Made by a program: the position numbers and the translations under genes. A model generated the notes under the pieces. That model was given only the letters and a program-made list of their open reading frames with translations, was not told the DNA's origin and did not search any database. Of a stretch of DNA of 64,000 nt, positions 8,848 to 19,384 are shown piece after piece (position 1 is the stretch's first letter; the number at the start of each line of letters is the position of its first letter). Source of the DNA: Pedobacter schmidteae (GTDB lineage: Bacteria; Bacteroidota; Bacteroidia; Sphingobacteriales; Sphingobacteriaceae); contig NZ_LS999839.1 in the NCBI RefSeq assembly GCF_900564155.1, positions 310,001-374,000 on the forward strand, written 5' to 3'.

Positions 8848-10767
8848 TTATTTCTTGTCGTCTTTCACTTCTTCAAAATCAACATCAGTAACGTTATCGC
8901 TATGATCAGCAGGCTCAGATCCTCCAGCTTGTGCATCTGCACCACCTTCTGGTTGCGCACCATCCTGACCTCCTTTATACATTTCCTCAGAAGCTGCATT
9001 CCATGCATTTTGTAATTCTATCTGTGCTACGTCGATATCAGCGAAGTTTCTGGCAGCATGTGCTTCTTTCAGTTTTTTCAAACCTTCTTCGATAGGTGCC
9101 TTTTTATCTGCAGAAAGCTTATCGCCAAACTCTTTTAATTGTTTCTCTGTTGAAAAAATTAAAGCATCAGCACTATTGATTTTTTCAGCTTCTTCTTTAG
9201 CTGTTTTATCTGCATCAGCATTTTGCTCAGCTTCTTCTTTCATTCTCTTGATTTCTTCATCAGTTAAACCTGATGAGGCTTCAATACGAATCTTTTGCTC
9301 TTTACCTGTAGCTTTATCTTTAGCACTTACATGTAAAATACCATTTGCATCAATATCAAATGCTACTTCTACCTGAGGAACACCACGAGGAGCTGGTGGA
9401 ATACCATCCAAAATAAAACGGCCAATTGTACGGTTCTGAGCTGCCATTGGACGCTCTCCCTGTAAAATGTGGATCTCTACAGAAGGCTGGTTATCAGCTG
9501 CAGTAGAAAATGTCTCTGCCTTTTTAGAAGGAATAGTTGTATTGGCTTCGATTAACTTAGTCATTACACCACCCATAGTTTCAATACCTAAAGAAAGCGG
9601 GGTAACATCTAATAACAATACATCTTTAACTTCACCGGTTAATACACCACCTTGAATTGCAGCACCAATAGCAACAACTTCGTCAGGGTTTACACCTTTC
9701 GATGGCTCTTTGCCAAAGAATGCCTTAACAGCATCCTGAATAGCAGGAATACGTGTAGAACCACCAACAAGGATGATTTCATCAATATCACTTGTTTTTA
9801 AACCTGCATTTTTCAAGGCAGATTTACAAGGATCAATTGTACGTTTGATTAAATCTCCTGCCAATTGCTCAAATTTAGCGCGGCTTAATGTTCTAACCAG
9901 GTGTTTCGGTCCTGTCGCATCAGCAGTGATATAAGGCAGATTAATCTCTGTAGATGTAGTACTTGAAAGCTCAATTTTAGCTTTTTCAGCGGCCTCTTTT
10001 AAACGCTGTAATGCCATTGGATCCTGGTGAAGGTCCATTCCATTTTCAGCTTTAAATTCATCAGCTAACCATTCAATGATGATATGGTCAAAATCGTCTC
10101 CGCCTAAGTGCGTATCACCATCAGTAGATTTCACCTCAAATACACCATCACCTAATTCCAATACAGAAACGTCATGAGTACCACCGCCACAGTCAAACAC
10201 AACAATTTTCATGTCTTTGTGTGCTTTATCTAAACCATAAGCTAATGCAGCAGCAGTTGGCTCGTTGATGATACGCTTAACATTTAAGCCTGCAATTTCG
10301 CCAGCTTCTTTTGTAGCCTGACGTTGAGCATCATTAAAATATGCAGGAACCGTGATTACAGCCTCTGTTACCTCCTGGCCTAAAAAGTCTTCCGCAGTTT
10401 TTTTCATTTTTTGCAAGATCATTGCAGAAAGTTCCTGAGGAGTATATTTACGGTCGTCAATTTCTACACGAGGTGTATTATTGTCGCCTTTTACAACTTT
10501 ATAAGGTACACGGCCGGCTTCTTTTGAAACCTCAGCAAAGCTGCTACCCATAAAGCGTTTGATTGAATAAATTGTTTTTGTTGGGTTAGTTATGGCCTGG
10601 CGTTTTGCCGGCTCACCAACTTTACGCTCACCATTTTCTGCAAATGCAACAATGGATGGCGTAGTACGTTTACCCTCACTGTTGGCTATAACTACAGGTT
10701 CGTTACCTTCCATTACGGCTACGCAAGAGTTTGTTGTTCCTAAGTCTATACCAATAATTTTTGACAT
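8848..10767 (-). CDS. dnaK: chaperone DnaK (Hsp70)
   Basis: The 639-residue protein begins with [17 protein letters not shown], the phosphate-1 loop of the actin-like ATPase domain, and has [18 protein letters not shown] and [13 protein letters not shown], the other nucleotide-binding motifs. The substrate-binding domain follows the linker [18 protein letters not shown] (usually V/LLLLDV). The protein ends in an acidic tail, [11 protein letters not shown], like other DnaKs. It refolds and protects cytoplasmic proteins together with DnaJ and GrpE. Neither partner gene is adjacent, so dnaK is a single-gene unit here. An upstream palindrome may be its control site. Confidence 0.98.
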   Translation of the reverse strand: MSKIIGIDLGTTNSCVAVMEGNEPVVIANSEGKRTTPSIVAFAENGERKVGEPAKRQAITNPTKTIYSIKRFMGSSFAEVSKEAGRVPYKVVKGDNNTPRVEIDDRKYTPQELSAMILQKMKKTAEDFLGQEVTEAVITVPAYFNDAQRQATKEAGEIAGLNVKRIINEPTAAALAYGLDKAHKDMKIVVFDCGGGTHDVSVLELGDGVFEVKSTDGDTHLGGDDFDHIIIEWLADEFKAENGMDLHQDPMALQRLKEAAEKAKIELSSTTSTEINLPYITADATGPKHLVRTLSRAKFEQLAGDLIKRTIDPCKSALKNAGLKTSDIDEIILVGGSTRIPAIQDAVKAFFGKEPSKGVNPDEVVAIGAAIQGGVLTGEVKDVLLLDVTPLSLGIETMGGVMTKLIEANTTIPSKKAETFSTAADNQPSVEIHILQGERPMAAQNRTIGRFILDGIPPAPRGVPQVEVAFDIDANGILHVSAKDKATGKEQKIRIEASSGLTDEEIKRMKEEAEQNADADKTAKEEAEKINSADALIFSTEKQLKEFGDKLSADKKAPIEEGLKKLKEAHAARNFADIDVAQIELQNAWNAASEEMYKGGQDGAQPEGGADAQAGGSEPADHSDNVTDVDFEEVKDDKK

Positions 10768-10828
10768 GTTATTTATCTCTGTTTATGTTATGAAATCTTT
10801 ATTATTTATATCTGTTTAACAAGCAATG

Positions 10829-10847
10829 TGCCAATTGCCTTTTGGCA
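10829..10847. promoter_or_regulatory. palindrome upstream of dnaK, possible operator
   Basis: tgccaa and ttggca (10829-10834 and 10842-10847) form an inverted repeat with a 7-base spacer, 62 bp upstream of the dnaK start. It is not a CIRCE element (TTAGCACTC with a 9-base spacer), which I looked for and did not find. The function is a guess. Confidence 0.3.
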
Positions 10848-10937
10848 GAAAATCTGCTCCACACAGAATATTTAACGAATTTTATGGCCGAAAGCTGTTA
10901 CAAAAATGTGACAGTATGACAGAAAAGGAAGTAAAAT

Positions 10938-12149
10938 CTATTGATCTAACCCAAACAAACGTTCCAAATGGTGATAACCAATCCCAAAATAAGCTTTGGT
11001 TTCTGCGATCTTTTTAGCTATTTCCACCTTTTTTACTAACTGAGTATTTTCCGGGATTTGCTTGTCATCAGACTTGATACCAACAACTAACACATTTTTA
11101 GGTGTATGTGCGTCGGATATAAATTCAAAGACTTTAGTCTTATAACCAAAATATTCCAGAATCAGCGCTCTTATCCCATCCGTCACCATTTCCGCCTGCC
11201 GCTCCATAAAAATCCCATACTTTGTTAAAAAAGAAAGCTCATTCTTGGTCTTATACTTTTCCAGCTCTCTTCTGATCTGTTTATGACAGCAAGGCGCAAC
11301 AACAATCAACTGCGCATTGGCTTTTATCCCTTTATAAATAGCGTCGTCTGTTGCTGTGTCGCAAGCATGCAATGCAATCAGCAAATCTATAGCAGGAACT
11401 ACATAATCCTCTATAGTACCTTGAACAAAATTCAATTGATTAAAACCTGAACGTTCGGCGATACCGTTACATAAAGCCACCAGGTCTTCACGATATTCAA
11501 CACCGGTTATTTGTATCTTATCTTCAGCTAATTGCTGAAGATAATCGTACAGCGCAAAAGTGAGATATCCTTTACCGGAGCCCATATCTACCACGTTCTT
11601 TATGCTTCCCACTGGCAACTCCTTCATGAGGCTACTCAAAATCTCTATATATTGATTAATCTGTTTGTACTTATCCTGAGCACTTTTAAAAACATTTCCT
11701 TCCGAATCAGTAAGTTTCAGTTCCGTCAAATAATGTTTACCAACAGACTGGATCAAACGCTTTTTTTCCCTGTTGTGAGACAAGATTGGCTGGATAGGCT
11801 TAGATAGTTCCCGTTCACGTAGCGATATCAATTGCTTTTTACTATGTTCAAGTATAAACTCCTTTTCAGTGGTAAATAACGTGGCAATCTTAAAATCATT
11901 ACTGATAAAACGCTCAATTAAAGTAATCCCCTCCGCCACCGGAAAATTCTTGATGATATCACGGGTCCTATAGCGATAAGTAAATGAAAGCATATCTGAT
12001 CTTTTAATCTTCACCTTTCGCACATAAATATTTTTCAATTCCTTTTCATTTCCCTGATAATTTCCTAATGAAATTTTGACAAAGGTATGTTGCGTGATGC
12101 TCTGTGATAGCTGATCCTTAAATTGCTGTAAATAGACTTGATTAGACAT
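10938..12149 (-). CDS. class I SAM-dependent methyltransferase (Methyltransf_32-like)
   Basis: The 403-residue protein has a basic N-terminal region of about 180 residues, then motif I VVDMGSGKGYL (about 186-196), then LLIALHACDTATDD and VAPCCHKQIRREL near residue 290. The last pattern (ALHAC...PCCH) is characteristic of the Methyltransf_32 group, related to GSTCD-type proteins thought to act on RNA. The substrate is not known. The gene is divergent from the 2'-5' RNA ligase-like gene with only 57 bp between starts. The octamer caaagata (12167-12174) on the plus strand reads TATCTTTG on the coding strand and fits a -7 element. Confidence 0.75.
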   Translation of the reverse strand: MSNQVYLQQFKDQLSQSITQHTFVKISLGNYQGNEKELKNIYVRKVKIKRSDMLSFTYRYRTRDIIKNFPVAEGITLIERFISNDFKIATLFTTEKEFILEHSKKQLISLRERELSKPIQPILSHNREKKRLIQSVGKHYLTELKLTDSEGNVFKSAQDKYKQINQYIEILSSLMKELPVGSIKNVVDMGSGKGYLTFALYDYLQQLAEDKIQITGVEYREDLVALCNGIAERSGFNQLNFVQGTIEDYVVPAIDLLIALHACDTATDDAIYKGIKANAQLIVVAPCCHKQIRRELEKYKTKNELSFLTKYGIFMERQAEMVTDGIRALILEYFGYKTKVFEFISDAHTPKNVLVVGIKSDDKQIPENTQLVKKVEIAKKIAETKAYFGIGYHHLERLFGLDQ

Positions 12150-12166
12150 GGAATTTGATTACGCAA

Positions 12167-12174
12167 CAAAGATA
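12167..12174 (-). promoter_or_regulatory. possible -7 element of the methyltransferase gene
   Basis: On the minus strand this reads TATCTTTG, a TAnnTTTG match, 17 bases before the ATG. No TTG lies at the -33 distance. Confidence 0.35.
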
Positions 12175-12206
12175 ATCTTTTAGAAAAGGAATAGTAAATT
12201 AGCTTT

Positions 12207-12764
12207 ATGCAATCCCTGTTTTTCATCGCCATTCTGCCTCCAACTGCCATCAGCAATGACATAGATGAAATCAGAAAACAATGTTCGCTGGACCATAAGG
12301 TATATAAAGCGTTGAAGCCTCCTGTGCACATTACCATCATACCTCCGTTCAGGCTTGAACAGGTGTTAGAATCTAAACTTATTTCATATCTCGAACTGTG
12401 CAGAAATTTTCAGCCATTTGAGCAAAAATTAAAGGACTATGCTGGCTTTCCGCCAAGAGTTATATTTATTAATGCAATGAAGAATCCAGGCATTACTGCT
12501 TTGCATAAGCAAATAAAAGACCGGATAAAAACCTTTCTAAAAGAAAGTCGTGGTTCCATCAATCCCCACATTACTATTGCCTACAGAGACGTTGAACCCC
12601 AAGTCTATATGCAAATCATGGAAGAGTATAGCAAACGTAATTTCCAGGCAGATTTCATCGTCAATAAATTTGCCTTGTTAAAACACGACGGAAAGAAGTG
12701 GAACCTTTTTAAAGAATTTGAATCGACATCAGTACAGGAAGGGCAATACAAAATGGATATATAA
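12207..12764 (+). CDS. 2'-5' RNA ligase / cyclic phosphodiesterase (2H) family protein
   Basis: The 185-residue protein has the two HxT/Sx motifs that define the 2H phosphoesterase superfamily: HITI at residues 41-44 and HITI at 121-124, spaced as in ThpR/LigT. Two symmetric lobes each supply one catalytic His. Members hydrolyse or form 2'-5' or cyclic RNA phosphodiester bonds; the true substrate of this one is not known. It is divergent from an RNA-methyltransferase-like gene and ends at a terminator shared with rplQ, so it forms its own unit. Confidence 0.82.
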   Translation: MQSLFFIAILPPTAISNDIDEIRKQCSLDHKVYKALKPPVHITIIPPFRLEQVLESKLISYLELCRNFQPFEQKLKDYAGFPPRVIFINAMKNPGITALHKQIKDRIKTFLKESRGSINPHITIAYRDVEPQVYMQIMEEYSKRNFQADFIVNKFALLKHDGKKWNLFKEFESTSVQEGQYKMDI

Positions 12765-12769
12765 CACAA

Positions 12770-12798
12770 AAAGCCCTGTTCTACTTGAACAGGGCTTT
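12770..12798. terminator. bidirectional terminator between RNA ligase-like gene and rplQ
   Basis: A 12-bp perfect stem, aaagccctgttc (12770-12781) with gaacagggcttt (12787-12798), closes a 5-base loop. It serves as the end of the infA-rplQ operon on the minus strand and of the plus-strand gene. Confidence 0.85.
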
Positions 12799-12822
12799 CC
12801 TTTATGATGACAAGGGAATAAA

Positions 12823-13365
12823 TTATTCGCCTTTATCTTCTGTTTTTGTTTCAGTTGCAGGAGCAACATCTTCGGTTGCAGGAGCTTCTTCAGCTACAAC
12901 TTCCGCTTTCTCAGCTTTAGCTGCAGGTGCATCAGATTTTTTCGCTTTGCTTCTGCCACGACGAGTTGTTTTCTTCTCAGCAGACTCTGCCTCTTTACCA
13001 TACACCTCATTGTAATCAACCAATTCAATTAATGCCATTTCTGCATTATCACCCAAACGATTGTTCAACTTGATGATCCTGGTATAACCACCCGGACGGT
13101 TAGCTACTTTTGCGGCTACATCACGGAATAATTCAGTCACAGTCTCTTTATCTTGCAAATAGCTAAATACAATACGACGTGAATGGGTAGTATCGTTTTT
13201 AGATTTTGTAATGATAGGCTCAACATACATACGCAAAGCTTTTGCTTTAGCCAAAGTTGTTGAAATCCTCTTGTGCTTAATTAACGATGAAGCCATGTTA
13301 GCCAACATCGCCTTACGATGTGAATCTGTTCTTCCTAAGTGGTTTACTTTTTTACCGTGTCTCAT
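12823..13365 (-). CDS. rplQ: 50S ribosomal protein L17
   Basis: The 180 residues open with [20 protein letters not shown], the L17 signature. The core ends near residue 125 after [24 protein letters not shown]. The last 50 or so residues are a low-complexity tail rich in Ala, Lys and Glu with no match to the E. coli core, which makes the protein about 50 residues longer than the E. coli form; such tails are common in Bacteroidota L17. It binds 23S rRNA near the tunnel exit. It is the last gene of the infA operon, 87 bp after rpoA. Confidence 0.97.
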   Translation of the reverse strand: MRHGKKVNHLGRTDSHRKAMLANMASSLIKHKRISTTLAKAKALRMYVEPIITKSKNDTTHSRRIVFSYLQDKETVTELFRDVAAKVANRPGGYTRIIKLNNRLGDNAEMALIELVDYNEVYGKEAESAEKKTTRRGRSKAKKSDAPAAKAEKAEVVAEEAPATEDVAPATETKTEDKGE

Positions 13366-13452
13366 TTTTTGATTTATTCAGTGTATACCGTCTCTATAAA
13401 TTTAATCTGAGGGATTTATACACTATTAACAATATTTGTTATTTACGACTTA

Positions 13453-14445
13453 TTATTCTTCGTCTAATTTAAATTTCGATAAATTCATACCGAAAGATAA
13501 ACTTTTCGATTTAACAAGCTCTTGAATTTCAGTTAAAGATTTTTTACCGAAGTTTCTGAATTTCAACATATCAGCAACATCATAAGAAACCAGATCCGCA
13601 AGCGTACGAATATCTGCAGCTTTAAGGCAGTTCAAAGCACGTACTGAAAGATCCAGATCAACCAATTCAGTTTTCAAAATTTTACGCATGTGTAAAATTT
13701 CTTCATCAACTTCCTTAGTTTCTTCTTTAGCCTGAGATTCTAATACCAAATTCTCATCAGAGAACAACATAAAGTGCTGAATCAAGATTTTTGCAGCCTC
13801 TTTAAGCGCCTCTTCCGGATGGATAGAACCATCTGTAGAGATATCCAATATTAATTTCTCATAATCTGTTTTTTGTTCAACACGATAATTTTCAATCGTA
13901 TATTTTACATTTTTCATTGGGGTAAATATCGAATCGATAGCAATTACTCCAACAACAGCGTCATTAATTTTATTCTCCTCTGCAGGTACATAACCACGTC
14001 CTTTATTAATGGTTAATTCCACCTCTAAAGTAACGGACTTCTCCATGTTACAAATAACGAAATCAGGGTTAAGCACCTCGAAGTTGTTAGAGAATTTGGT
14101 AATATCACCAGCAACAAATTGCTCCTGACCATTTACCAAAATAAAAACTTTCTCAGAATCACCAGCATCGCCAGTTTTTTTAAAACGAACTTGTTTTAAA
14201 TTTAAAATGATTTCTGTTAAATCTTCAACAACACCTTTTATTGTAGAAAACTCATGAGATACGCCTGAAAAACGAATACTTGTAATGGCATAACCTTCTA
14301 AAGAAGAAAGCAATATTCTTCTCAAGGCATTACCAATTGTTACACCGAAACCGGGCTCTAAAGGACGGAACTCAAATGTACCATCGAAATCAGTTGATTT
14401 CTGCATGATTACTTTATCGGGTTTCTGAAATGCTAAAATTGCCAT
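13453..14445 (-). CDS. rpoA: DNA-directed RNA polymerase subunit alpha
   Basis: The 330-residue protein has both alpha domains. The N-terminal assembly domain carries [29 protein letters not shown] (conserved start region) and [11 protein letters not shown]. After a linker near residues 235-245, the C-terminal DNA/activator-binding domain has [24 protein letters not shown] and [12 protein letters not shown], which form the helix-hairpin-helix. It sits between rpsD and rplQ, the usual order of the alpha operon. Confidence 0.98.
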   Translation of the reverse strand: MAILAFQKPDKVIMQKSTDFDGTFEFRPLEPGFGVTIGNALRRILLSSLEGYAITSIRFSGVSHEFSTIKGVVEDLTEIILNLKQVRFKKTGDAGDSEKVFILVNGQEQFVAGDITKFSNNFEVLNPDFVICNMEKSVTLEVELTINKGRGYVPAEENKINDAVVGVIAIDSIFTPMKNVKYTIENYRVEQKTDYEKLILDISTDGSIHPEEALKEAAKILIQHFMLFSDENLVLESQAKEETKEVDEEILHMRKILKTELVDLDLSVRALNCLKAADIRTLADLVSYDVADMLKFRNFGKKSLTEIQELVKSKSLSFGMNLSKFKLDEE

Positions 14446-14522
14446 TTATAATGTTTTTAGATCGTTATTAAAATTATGCAACGTAAAAAAGTTAATTGCC
14501 CTAAGGCAATTAACTAAATATA

Positions 14523-15131
14523 TTACTTAGAGTATAACTCTACTATAAGGTTTTCTTTGATATTTTCTGGTATCTCGTCGCGATTTGGATAAGTTAAGAA
14601 CTTACCTGACAATTCACTTGCATTCCAGTCTAACCAATTAAATTTATTGATTACTCTTCCTGCTACTGAATTGGTAATAGCTTCCAAAGTTTTAGATTTT
14701 TCGCGTACCGCGATAACATCACCAGCTTTCAATTGATAAGATGGGATATTAACAACTTCACCGTTAACTGTTACGTGTTTATGGCTAACTAACTGGCGTG
14801 CAGCTGAACGTGTCGTAGCGATACCTAATCTGTAAACTGTATTGTCTAAACGAGCTTCTAATAATTGTAATAAGTTATCACCTGTAATACCTTCGCGTGA
14901 AGACGCTTTAGTAAATAAGTTACGGAATTGACGCTCTAATACACCATAGGTATATTTAACTTTTTGCTTTTCCATCAACTGTACAGCGTACTCAGACTGT
15001 TTACCTCTTCTTTTTGAAGCACCATGTTGCCCAGGAGGGTAGTTTTTTCTGTCTAGTACTTTATCAGGACCAAAAATTGGCTCTCTGAACTTACGGGCGA
15101 TTTTGGACTTAGGTCCTGTATATCTTGCCAT
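14523..15131 (-). CDS. rpsD: 30S ribosomal protein S4
   Basis: I take the start at the ATG whose product begins [15 protein letters not shown], giving 202 residues, the usual S4 length; an in-frame ATG 27 bases upstream would add nine residues not found in the family. The S4 RNA-binding domain is visible as [31 protein letters not shown]. There are no zinc-binding Cys residues at the N-terminus. S4 nucleates 30S assembly on 16S rRNA and can repress its own operon in some bacteria. Confidence 0.97.
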   Translation of the reverse strand: MARYTGPKSKIARKFREPIFGPDKVLDRKNYPPGQHGASKRRGKQSEYAVQLMEKQKVKYTYGVLERQFRNLFTKASSREGITGDNLLQLLEARLDNTVYRLGIATTRSAARQLVSHKHVTVNGEVVNIPSYQLKAGDVIAVREKSKTLEAITNSVAGRVINKFNWLDWNASELSGKFLTYPNRDEIPENIKENLIVELYSK

Positions 15132-15196
15132 TGCTTTTTGTTTTAAAGTATCATACAACCTTACGCTGCAGACTCTTAGCTTTAAAAATTAATAAA

Positions 15197-15586
15197 TTAA
15201 ACTCTTCTCTTTTTAGGAGGACGACATCCGTTGTGCGGAAGCGGGGTAATATCTTTGATTGAGGTTACTTCAATTCCTGAAACCTGCAATGTTCTGATTG
15301 CAGACTCACGACCAGAACCTGGACCTTTAACAAAAACATCTACTTTACGCAAACCCAAATCAAATGCTACTTTACCGCAATCAGATGCAGCTTGACCTGC
15401 TGCATATGGAGTGTTCTTTTTAGAACCCTTGAAGCCCATTTTACCTGCAGAAGACCATGAAATAGTTTGACCGTTGTTATTTGTCAAGGTAACAATGATA
15501 TTGTTAAAAGTAGCATTGATGTGTGCCTGACCAACAGGCTCGATCACAACAATACGCTTTTTGGTAACTTTTTTACTCTTAGCCAT
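15197..15586 (-). CDS. rpsK: 30S ribosomal protein S11
   Basis: The 129-residue protein has the S11 core: [41 protein letters not shown], and the end motif [17 protein letters not shown]. In E. coli the Asn-Gly of PHNG is a site of isoaspartate formation. It forms part of the 30S platform next to the mRNA exit. It sits 21 bases after rpsM. Confidence 0.98.
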   Translation of the reverse strand: MAKSKKVTKKRIVVIEPVGQAHINATFNNIIVTLTNNNGQTISWSSAGKMGFKGSKKNTPYAAGQAASDCGKVAFDLGLRKVDVFVKGPGSGRESAIRTLQVSGIEVTSIKDITPLPHNGCRPPKKRRV

Positions 15587-15607
15587 AATTATTATTCAGT
15601 ACTAATT

Positions 15608-15985
15608 TTATTTAGTAGCTTTTTTCTTGTTTGCAACTGTTTTTCTCTTGCCTTTACGTGTACGAGAGTTGTTCTTAGTACGTTGACCACGCACTGGCAA
15701 ACCTTTTCTGTGACGTAAACCACGGTAGCAACCGATATCCATTAAACGCTTAATGTTCAATTGAACCTCTGAACGTAAAGCACCTTCTACTTTGATGCCA
15801 TCGTTGATAATGGTACGAATTGCCGATAATTCATCATCAGACCAATCCTGTACTTTTTTGTTAAAATCGATACCTGCTTCCGTTAAGATACGTTGTGCAG
15901 TTGCTCTTCCTACTCCGAAGATGTAGGTAAGCCCGATCTCACCTCTTTTGTTTCTTGGTAAATCTATACCTGATATCCTTGCCAT
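15608..15985 (-). CDS. rpsM: 30S ribosomal protein S13
   Basis: The 125-residue protein begins [19 protein letters not shown] and holds the helix-two-turn-helix [18 protein letters not shown]. The C-terminus is very basic ([15 protein letters not shown]), the tail that contacts P-site tRNA. It forms the head of the 30S subunit and bridges to L5. It lies after rpmJ with a 110-bp gap, the widest within this operon. Confidence 0.98.
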   Translation of the reverse strand: MARISGIDLPRNKRGEIGLTYIFGVGRATAQRILTEAGIDFNKKVQDWSDDELSAIRTIINDGIKVEGALRSEVQLNIKRLMDIGCYRGLRHRKGLPVRGQRTKNNSRTRKGKRKTVANKKKATK

Positions 15986-16095
15986 ATTTATATTTAGCGA
16001 TTTTGATTTACGATCTTTCGATTTACGTGTTACACTGTCAAGTAACTACACTCAACAACATAGCTTACACTCGTAAACCTAAAATCTAAAATTTA

Positions 16096-16212
16096 TTATC
16101 CTTGACGTTGCTTAAATTTAGGGTTCTTCTTGTTGATAACGAAAAGTTTACCTTTACGACGAATAACCTTACAATCCGCACTACGTTTTTTAATTGATGA
16201 CCTAACTTTCAT
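16096..16212 (-). CDS. rpmJ: 50S ribosomal protein L36 (zinc-free form)
   Basis: This 38-residue gene ([14 protein letters not shown]..., ending KFKQRQG) starts two bases after the infA stop. L36 proteins with zinc carry Cys11, Cys14, Cys27 and His33; here these positions are Ser, Cys, Asn and Phe, so only one of four ligands remains and the protein should not bind zinc. The rest of the fold is unchanged. It sits in the normal infA-rpmJ-rpsM order. Confidence 0.96.
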   Translation of the reverse strand: MKVRSSIKKRSADCKVIRRKGKLFVINKKNPKFKQRQG

Positions 16213-16214
16213 TT

Positions 16215-16433
16215 TTATTTATATCTATAAGTAATCCTGCCCTTTGATAAATCATAAGGCGACATCTCTAATTTAACTTTGTCTCCTGGCAAAATTTTGA
16301 TGTAATGCATCCTCATTTTTCCAGAAATATGAGCAATTATCTCATGACCATTTTCCAGTTCAACCCGGAACATTGCATTTGATAATGCTTCTCTTATTAC
16401 ACCGTCTTGTTCAATTGAGGCTTGTTTAGCCAT
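16215..16433 (-). CDS. infA: translation initiation factor IF-1
   Basis: The 72-residue OB-fold protein ([20 protein letters not shown]) has the typical IF-1 core [27 protein letters not shown] and ends RITYRYK. It binds the 30S A site during initiation. It is the first gene of the infA-rpmJ-rpsM-rpsK-rpsD-rpoA-rplQ unit and has a good -7 element just upstream, separating it from map. Confidence 0.98.
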   Translation of the reverse strand: MAKQASIEQDGVIREALSNAMFRVELENGHEIIAHISGKMRMHYIKILPGDKVKLEMSPYDLSKGRITYRYK

Positions 16434-16477
16434 ATAATATTGATTTTTACTTAATTAGCTACTATTAAACAGGGATG

Positions 16478-16485
16478 CAAAATTA
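16478..16485 (-). promoter_or_regulatory. putative promoter -7 element of the infA operon
   Basis: On the minus strand this reads TAATTTTG followed by CATCC, a clean match to TAnnTTTG, about 45 bases before the infA ATG. The -33 region is only A/T-rich without a TTG. It suggests that the infA-rplQ genes can be transcribed independently of the upstream spc-type genes. Confidence 0.55.
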
Positions 16486-16504
16486 AATAAAAAAAATTAA
16501 TAAT

Positions 16505-17290
16505 TTACTTTTTTTTATTTAAAACTTCTTCAATGTATGAAAAGGTTGACAAAACATCTGCATTCCCTCTCTTTACTGCCACAGTATGTTCAAAATGAGC
16601 TGATGGCTTGTTATCCTTGCTGGTAACAGTCCAACCATCAGACCAAAATTTAACACCGGCAGTTCCCGCATTGATCATTGGTTCAATAGCGATCACCATT
16701 CCTTCCTCAAGCTTCATCCCCGTCCCCCTTTTACCATAATTCGGCACCTCGGGCTTTTCATGCAGTTTCACCCCAACACCATGCCCTACCAATTCTCTCA
16801 CCACTCCGAATCCATTCGATTCCGCATAAGCTTGAACAGCATAGCCCACATCACCTATTCTTGAACCAACAACAGCTTTTTCTATTGCAAGCTTCAGACA
16901 TTCTTGTGTGACTTCTACCAGTTTCTTCTGTTCTGCGCTAATCTCTCCTATTGAAAAAGTATAAGCTGAATCACCGAAAAAATCATTTTTTATGACACCA
17001 CAATCAACAGAAATCAAATCTCCTTCTTTAATCACATAATCACCAGGGAATCCATGAACAACCTGCTCATTAGGTGAAATACACAAGGAATAAGGAAACC
17101 CGTTGTAGTTTAAAAAAGCCGGGATAGCCCCATTATCTCTTATAAAAGTTTCAGCCAGATCATTCAACTGCTTTGTGGTTAACCCAGGTCCGATAACTTT
17201 AGCCACTTCTGCTAAAGTCTTCGACACTAACAGAGAGCTCTCCCTGATCAGTTCTATCTCTTCTGCTGACTTATAATAGATCTTAGACAT
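16505..17290 (-). CDS. map: type I methionine aminopeptidase
   Basis: The 261-residue protein has the pita-bread metal site: DCGVIKNDFFGDSAYTF (two Asp), GHGVGVKLHE (His), AIEPM (Glu) and HFEHTVAV (Glu). It removes the initiator Met from new proteins in the cytoplasm. It follows secY by 8 bases, as in many bacteria; adk, which often sits between them, is absent here. Confidence 0.97.
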   Translation of the reverse strand: MSKIYYKSAEEIELIRESSLLVSKTLAEVAKVIGPGLTTKQLNDLAETFIRDNGAIPAFLNYNGFPYSLCISPNEQVVHGFPGDYVIKEGDLISVDCGVIKNDFFGDSAYTFSIGEISAEQKKLVEVTQECLKLAIEKAVVGSRIGDVGYAVQAYAESNGFGVVRELVGHGVGVKLHEKPEVPNYGKRGTGMKLEEGMVIAIEPMINAGTAGVKFWSDGWTVTSKDNKPSAHFEHTVAVKRGNADVLSTFSYIEEVLNKKK

Positions 17291-17298
17291 TCTAGCTA

Positions 17299-18636
17299 TT
17301 AAATCACAGCATTACTACCGCTCGCAGCAGGAATCCCCGTACGACCTGTAACTCTACCAGTCTTCATCAATCCATCATAATGACGCATCAACAAATAACT
17401 CTCAATTTGCTGTAATGTATCTAAAACAACACCAACTAAAATTAACAATGATGTACCGCCATAAAAGTGAGCGAACTCTGATTTAATTCCAAATTTCACT
17501 GCAATAGAAGGAAGAATTGCTATAATAGCTAAGAAAATTGCTCCTGGAAACGTGATTTTAGAAATCACATCATCAATAAACGATGAGGTTGACAATCCCG
17601 GCTTAATACCCGGAATAAATCCTCCATTCTTCTTCATATCATCAGACATCTGGGTTGGATTTACTGTTATCGCCGTATAGAAGAATGTAAATGCAATAAT
17701 CAAAAATGCAAATGTCAAACTATAAGCCAATGAAGTATAATCACTGAATTGAATCAACCAGGTATTTTGTAACGAAGGGAAGAAACCTGTTAAGGTCGCT
17801 GGGATAAACATCAAAGCCTGGGCAAAAATGATCGGCATTACACCGGCAGCATTCACTTTTAAAGGAATATATTGTCTTACTCCTCCAAATTGTCTGTTAC
17901 CAACAATGCGTTTTGCATATTGTACAGGAACTTTTCTTACCCCTTGAACAATCATGATGGTAAACATCACCACTGCAAATAAGGCTACAATTTCTAATAC
18001 AAGCGCGATTGCTCCACCACCTTCGCCAACAACTCTTGAGCTTACTTCCTGATATAAAGCAATAGGTAAACGGGCTATGATACCAACCATAATGATCAGT
18101 GAAATACCGTTACCAATACCTTTATCTGTAATCTTCTCACCAAGCCACATTACAAATAATGTACCCGCTGATAAAACAAAAGTTGCCAATACAAAAAACA
18201 AAGTATGGTCTATGATAATAGCCTCAGCAGGAACCTGTGTTTTAACATAGCCAATGGCCTGAACAGCCGTTATAGCTACAGTTAAATAACGTGTAATCTG
18301 ATTAAGTTTCTTTCTTCCGCTTTCACCCTCCTTCTGCATCTTTTGAAAAGAAGGAACGGCAATACCTAATAGCTGAACTACAATAGAGGCAGAAATATAA
18401 GGCATAACACCCAAGGCCAATATAGATACCCGCGAGAATGATCCCCCCGCAAACATATCCAACAGACCTAAAATGCCTGACTTTGTATTATCGCCTAAAA
18501 GTGTTGCGTCCACACCTGGTAAAACCGCGTGTGATACAAACCTATAAACTAAAAGAATCATGAGCGTATATAATATACGCTCTTTCAATTCTTGAATTTT
18601 CCAAATATTACTTAAAGTAGTAAACAGCTTCTTCAT
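17299..18636 (-). CDS. secY: protein translocase subunit SecY
   Basis: The 445-residue protein has ten membrane helices. GDNTKSGILGLLDMFAGGSF is the plug region and the cytoplasmic loops carry RKVPVQYAKRIVGNRQFGG, which contacts the ribosome and SecA. It is the pore of the Sec channel in the inner membrane. It starts three bases after rplO's stop, as part of the continuous rplC-to-map unit. Confidence 0.98.
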   Translation of the reverse strand: MKKLFTTLSNIWKIQELKERILYTLMILLVYRFVSHAVLPGVDATLLGDNTKSGILGLLDMFAGGSFSRVSILALGVMPYISASIVVQLLGIAVPSFQKMQKEGESGRKKLNQITRYLTVAITAVQAIGYVKTQVPAEAIIIDHTLFFVLATFVLSAGTLFVMWLGEKITDKGIGNGISLIIMVGIIARLPIALYQEVSSRVVGEGGGAIALVLEIVALFAVVMFTIMIVQGVRKVPVQYAKRIVGNRQFGGVRQYIPLKVNAAGVMPIIFAQALMFIPATLTGFFPSLQNTWLIQFSDYTSLAYSLTFAFLIIAFTFFYTAITVNPTQMSDDMKKNGGFIPGIKPGLSTSSFIDDVISKITFPGAIFLAIIAILPSIAVKFGIKSEFAHFYGGTSLLILVGVVLDTLQQIESYLLMRHYDGLMKTGRVTGRTGIPAASGSNAVI

Positions 18637-18639
18637 TAA

Positions 18640-19086
18640 TTACAATTTTTCGATTGAGCCTCCAACAGCCTCAATAGCTTTTTGTGCGGTTGCAGAAAAA
18701 GCATGTGCTTTAACTTCTATCTTAGATTTAACTTCACCACGACCTAAAATTTTAACTAAGTCGTTTTTAGATGCTAAACCATGCTGTTGCAAGATAGCAA
18801 AATCTATGCTTGTTAAATTAAATTTCTCGGCCAGACCTTGTAATACGTCTAAGTTTACACCTACGTATTCAACACGGTTAATAGGTTTGAAACCTACTTT
18901 AGGCACACGGCGCTGTAATGGCATCTGACCACCTTCAAATCCGATCTTAGTCGAATGTCCAGAACGTGATCCTGCACCTTTATGTCCACGAGTGGAAGTA
19001 CCGCCACGACCAGAACCGGTACCACGACCAATTCTCTTACTGTTTTTAGTTGAACCTGCTGCAGGTTTTAAATTACTTAAGTTCAT
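18640..19086 (-). CDS. rplO: 50S ribosomal protein L15
   Basis: I place the start at the ATG giving [20 protein letters not shown], for 148 residues, matching the family; an ATG 48 bases upstream would add 16 residues of unrelated sequence. The N-terminus has the Gly/Arg-rich [19 protein letters not shown] that runs into 23S rRNA, and [17 protein letters not shown] follows. It is a late-assembly protein of the 50S subunit. Confidence 0.95.
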   Translation of the reverse strand: MNLSNLKPAAGSTKNSKRIGRGTGSGRGGTSTRGHKGAGSRSGHSTKIGFEGGQMPLQRRVPKVGFKPINRVEYVGVNLDVLQGLAEKFNLTSIDFAILQQHGLASKNDLVKILGRGEVKSKIEVKAHAFSATAQKAIEAVGGSIEKL

Positions 19087-19200
19087 TTCTTGAAACTTAT
19101 TGTGTTGCCCTTCGCTTTCACTAATCAGGGACAACGGTTAAACAATATACAAAGGTTGCAAATGTAGTTATATTAACCACATTTACAACCTTTAAATAAT

Positions 19201-19380
19201 TTATATGCTCTCTATTGCAATTAAGTGATTCACTTTTCTAACCATTCCGATGATGGCAGCAGTGGCTTCAACTTCTACGCTTTGGTTCATTTTAGTTAAA
19301 CCTAAAGCCTGCATTGTTCTTTTTTGGCGTTCGCTTCTGTCGATAATGCTTTTTACCTGGGTTATTTTGATCTTAGCCAT
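19201..19380 (-). CDS. rpmD: 50S ribosomal protein L30
   Basis: This 59-residue gene begins MAKIKITQVKSIIDRSERQK and has the family core QALGLTKMNQSVEVEATAAI, with the end RKVNHLIAI. It lies four bases after rpsE and 114 bases before the chosen rplO start, in the usual rpsE-rpmD-rplO order. L30 is a small 50S protein. Confidence 0.96.
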   Translation of the reverse strand: MAKIKITQVKSIIDRSERQKRTMQALGLTKMNQSVEVEATAAIIGMVRKVNHLIAIESI

Positions 19381-19384
19381 AATA

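Noticed and set aside
10829..10850. Sigma-54-like TGGCAC...TTGC pattern before dnaK
   Set aside because: The GG and GC dinucleotides are too close together for a -24/-12 promoter.
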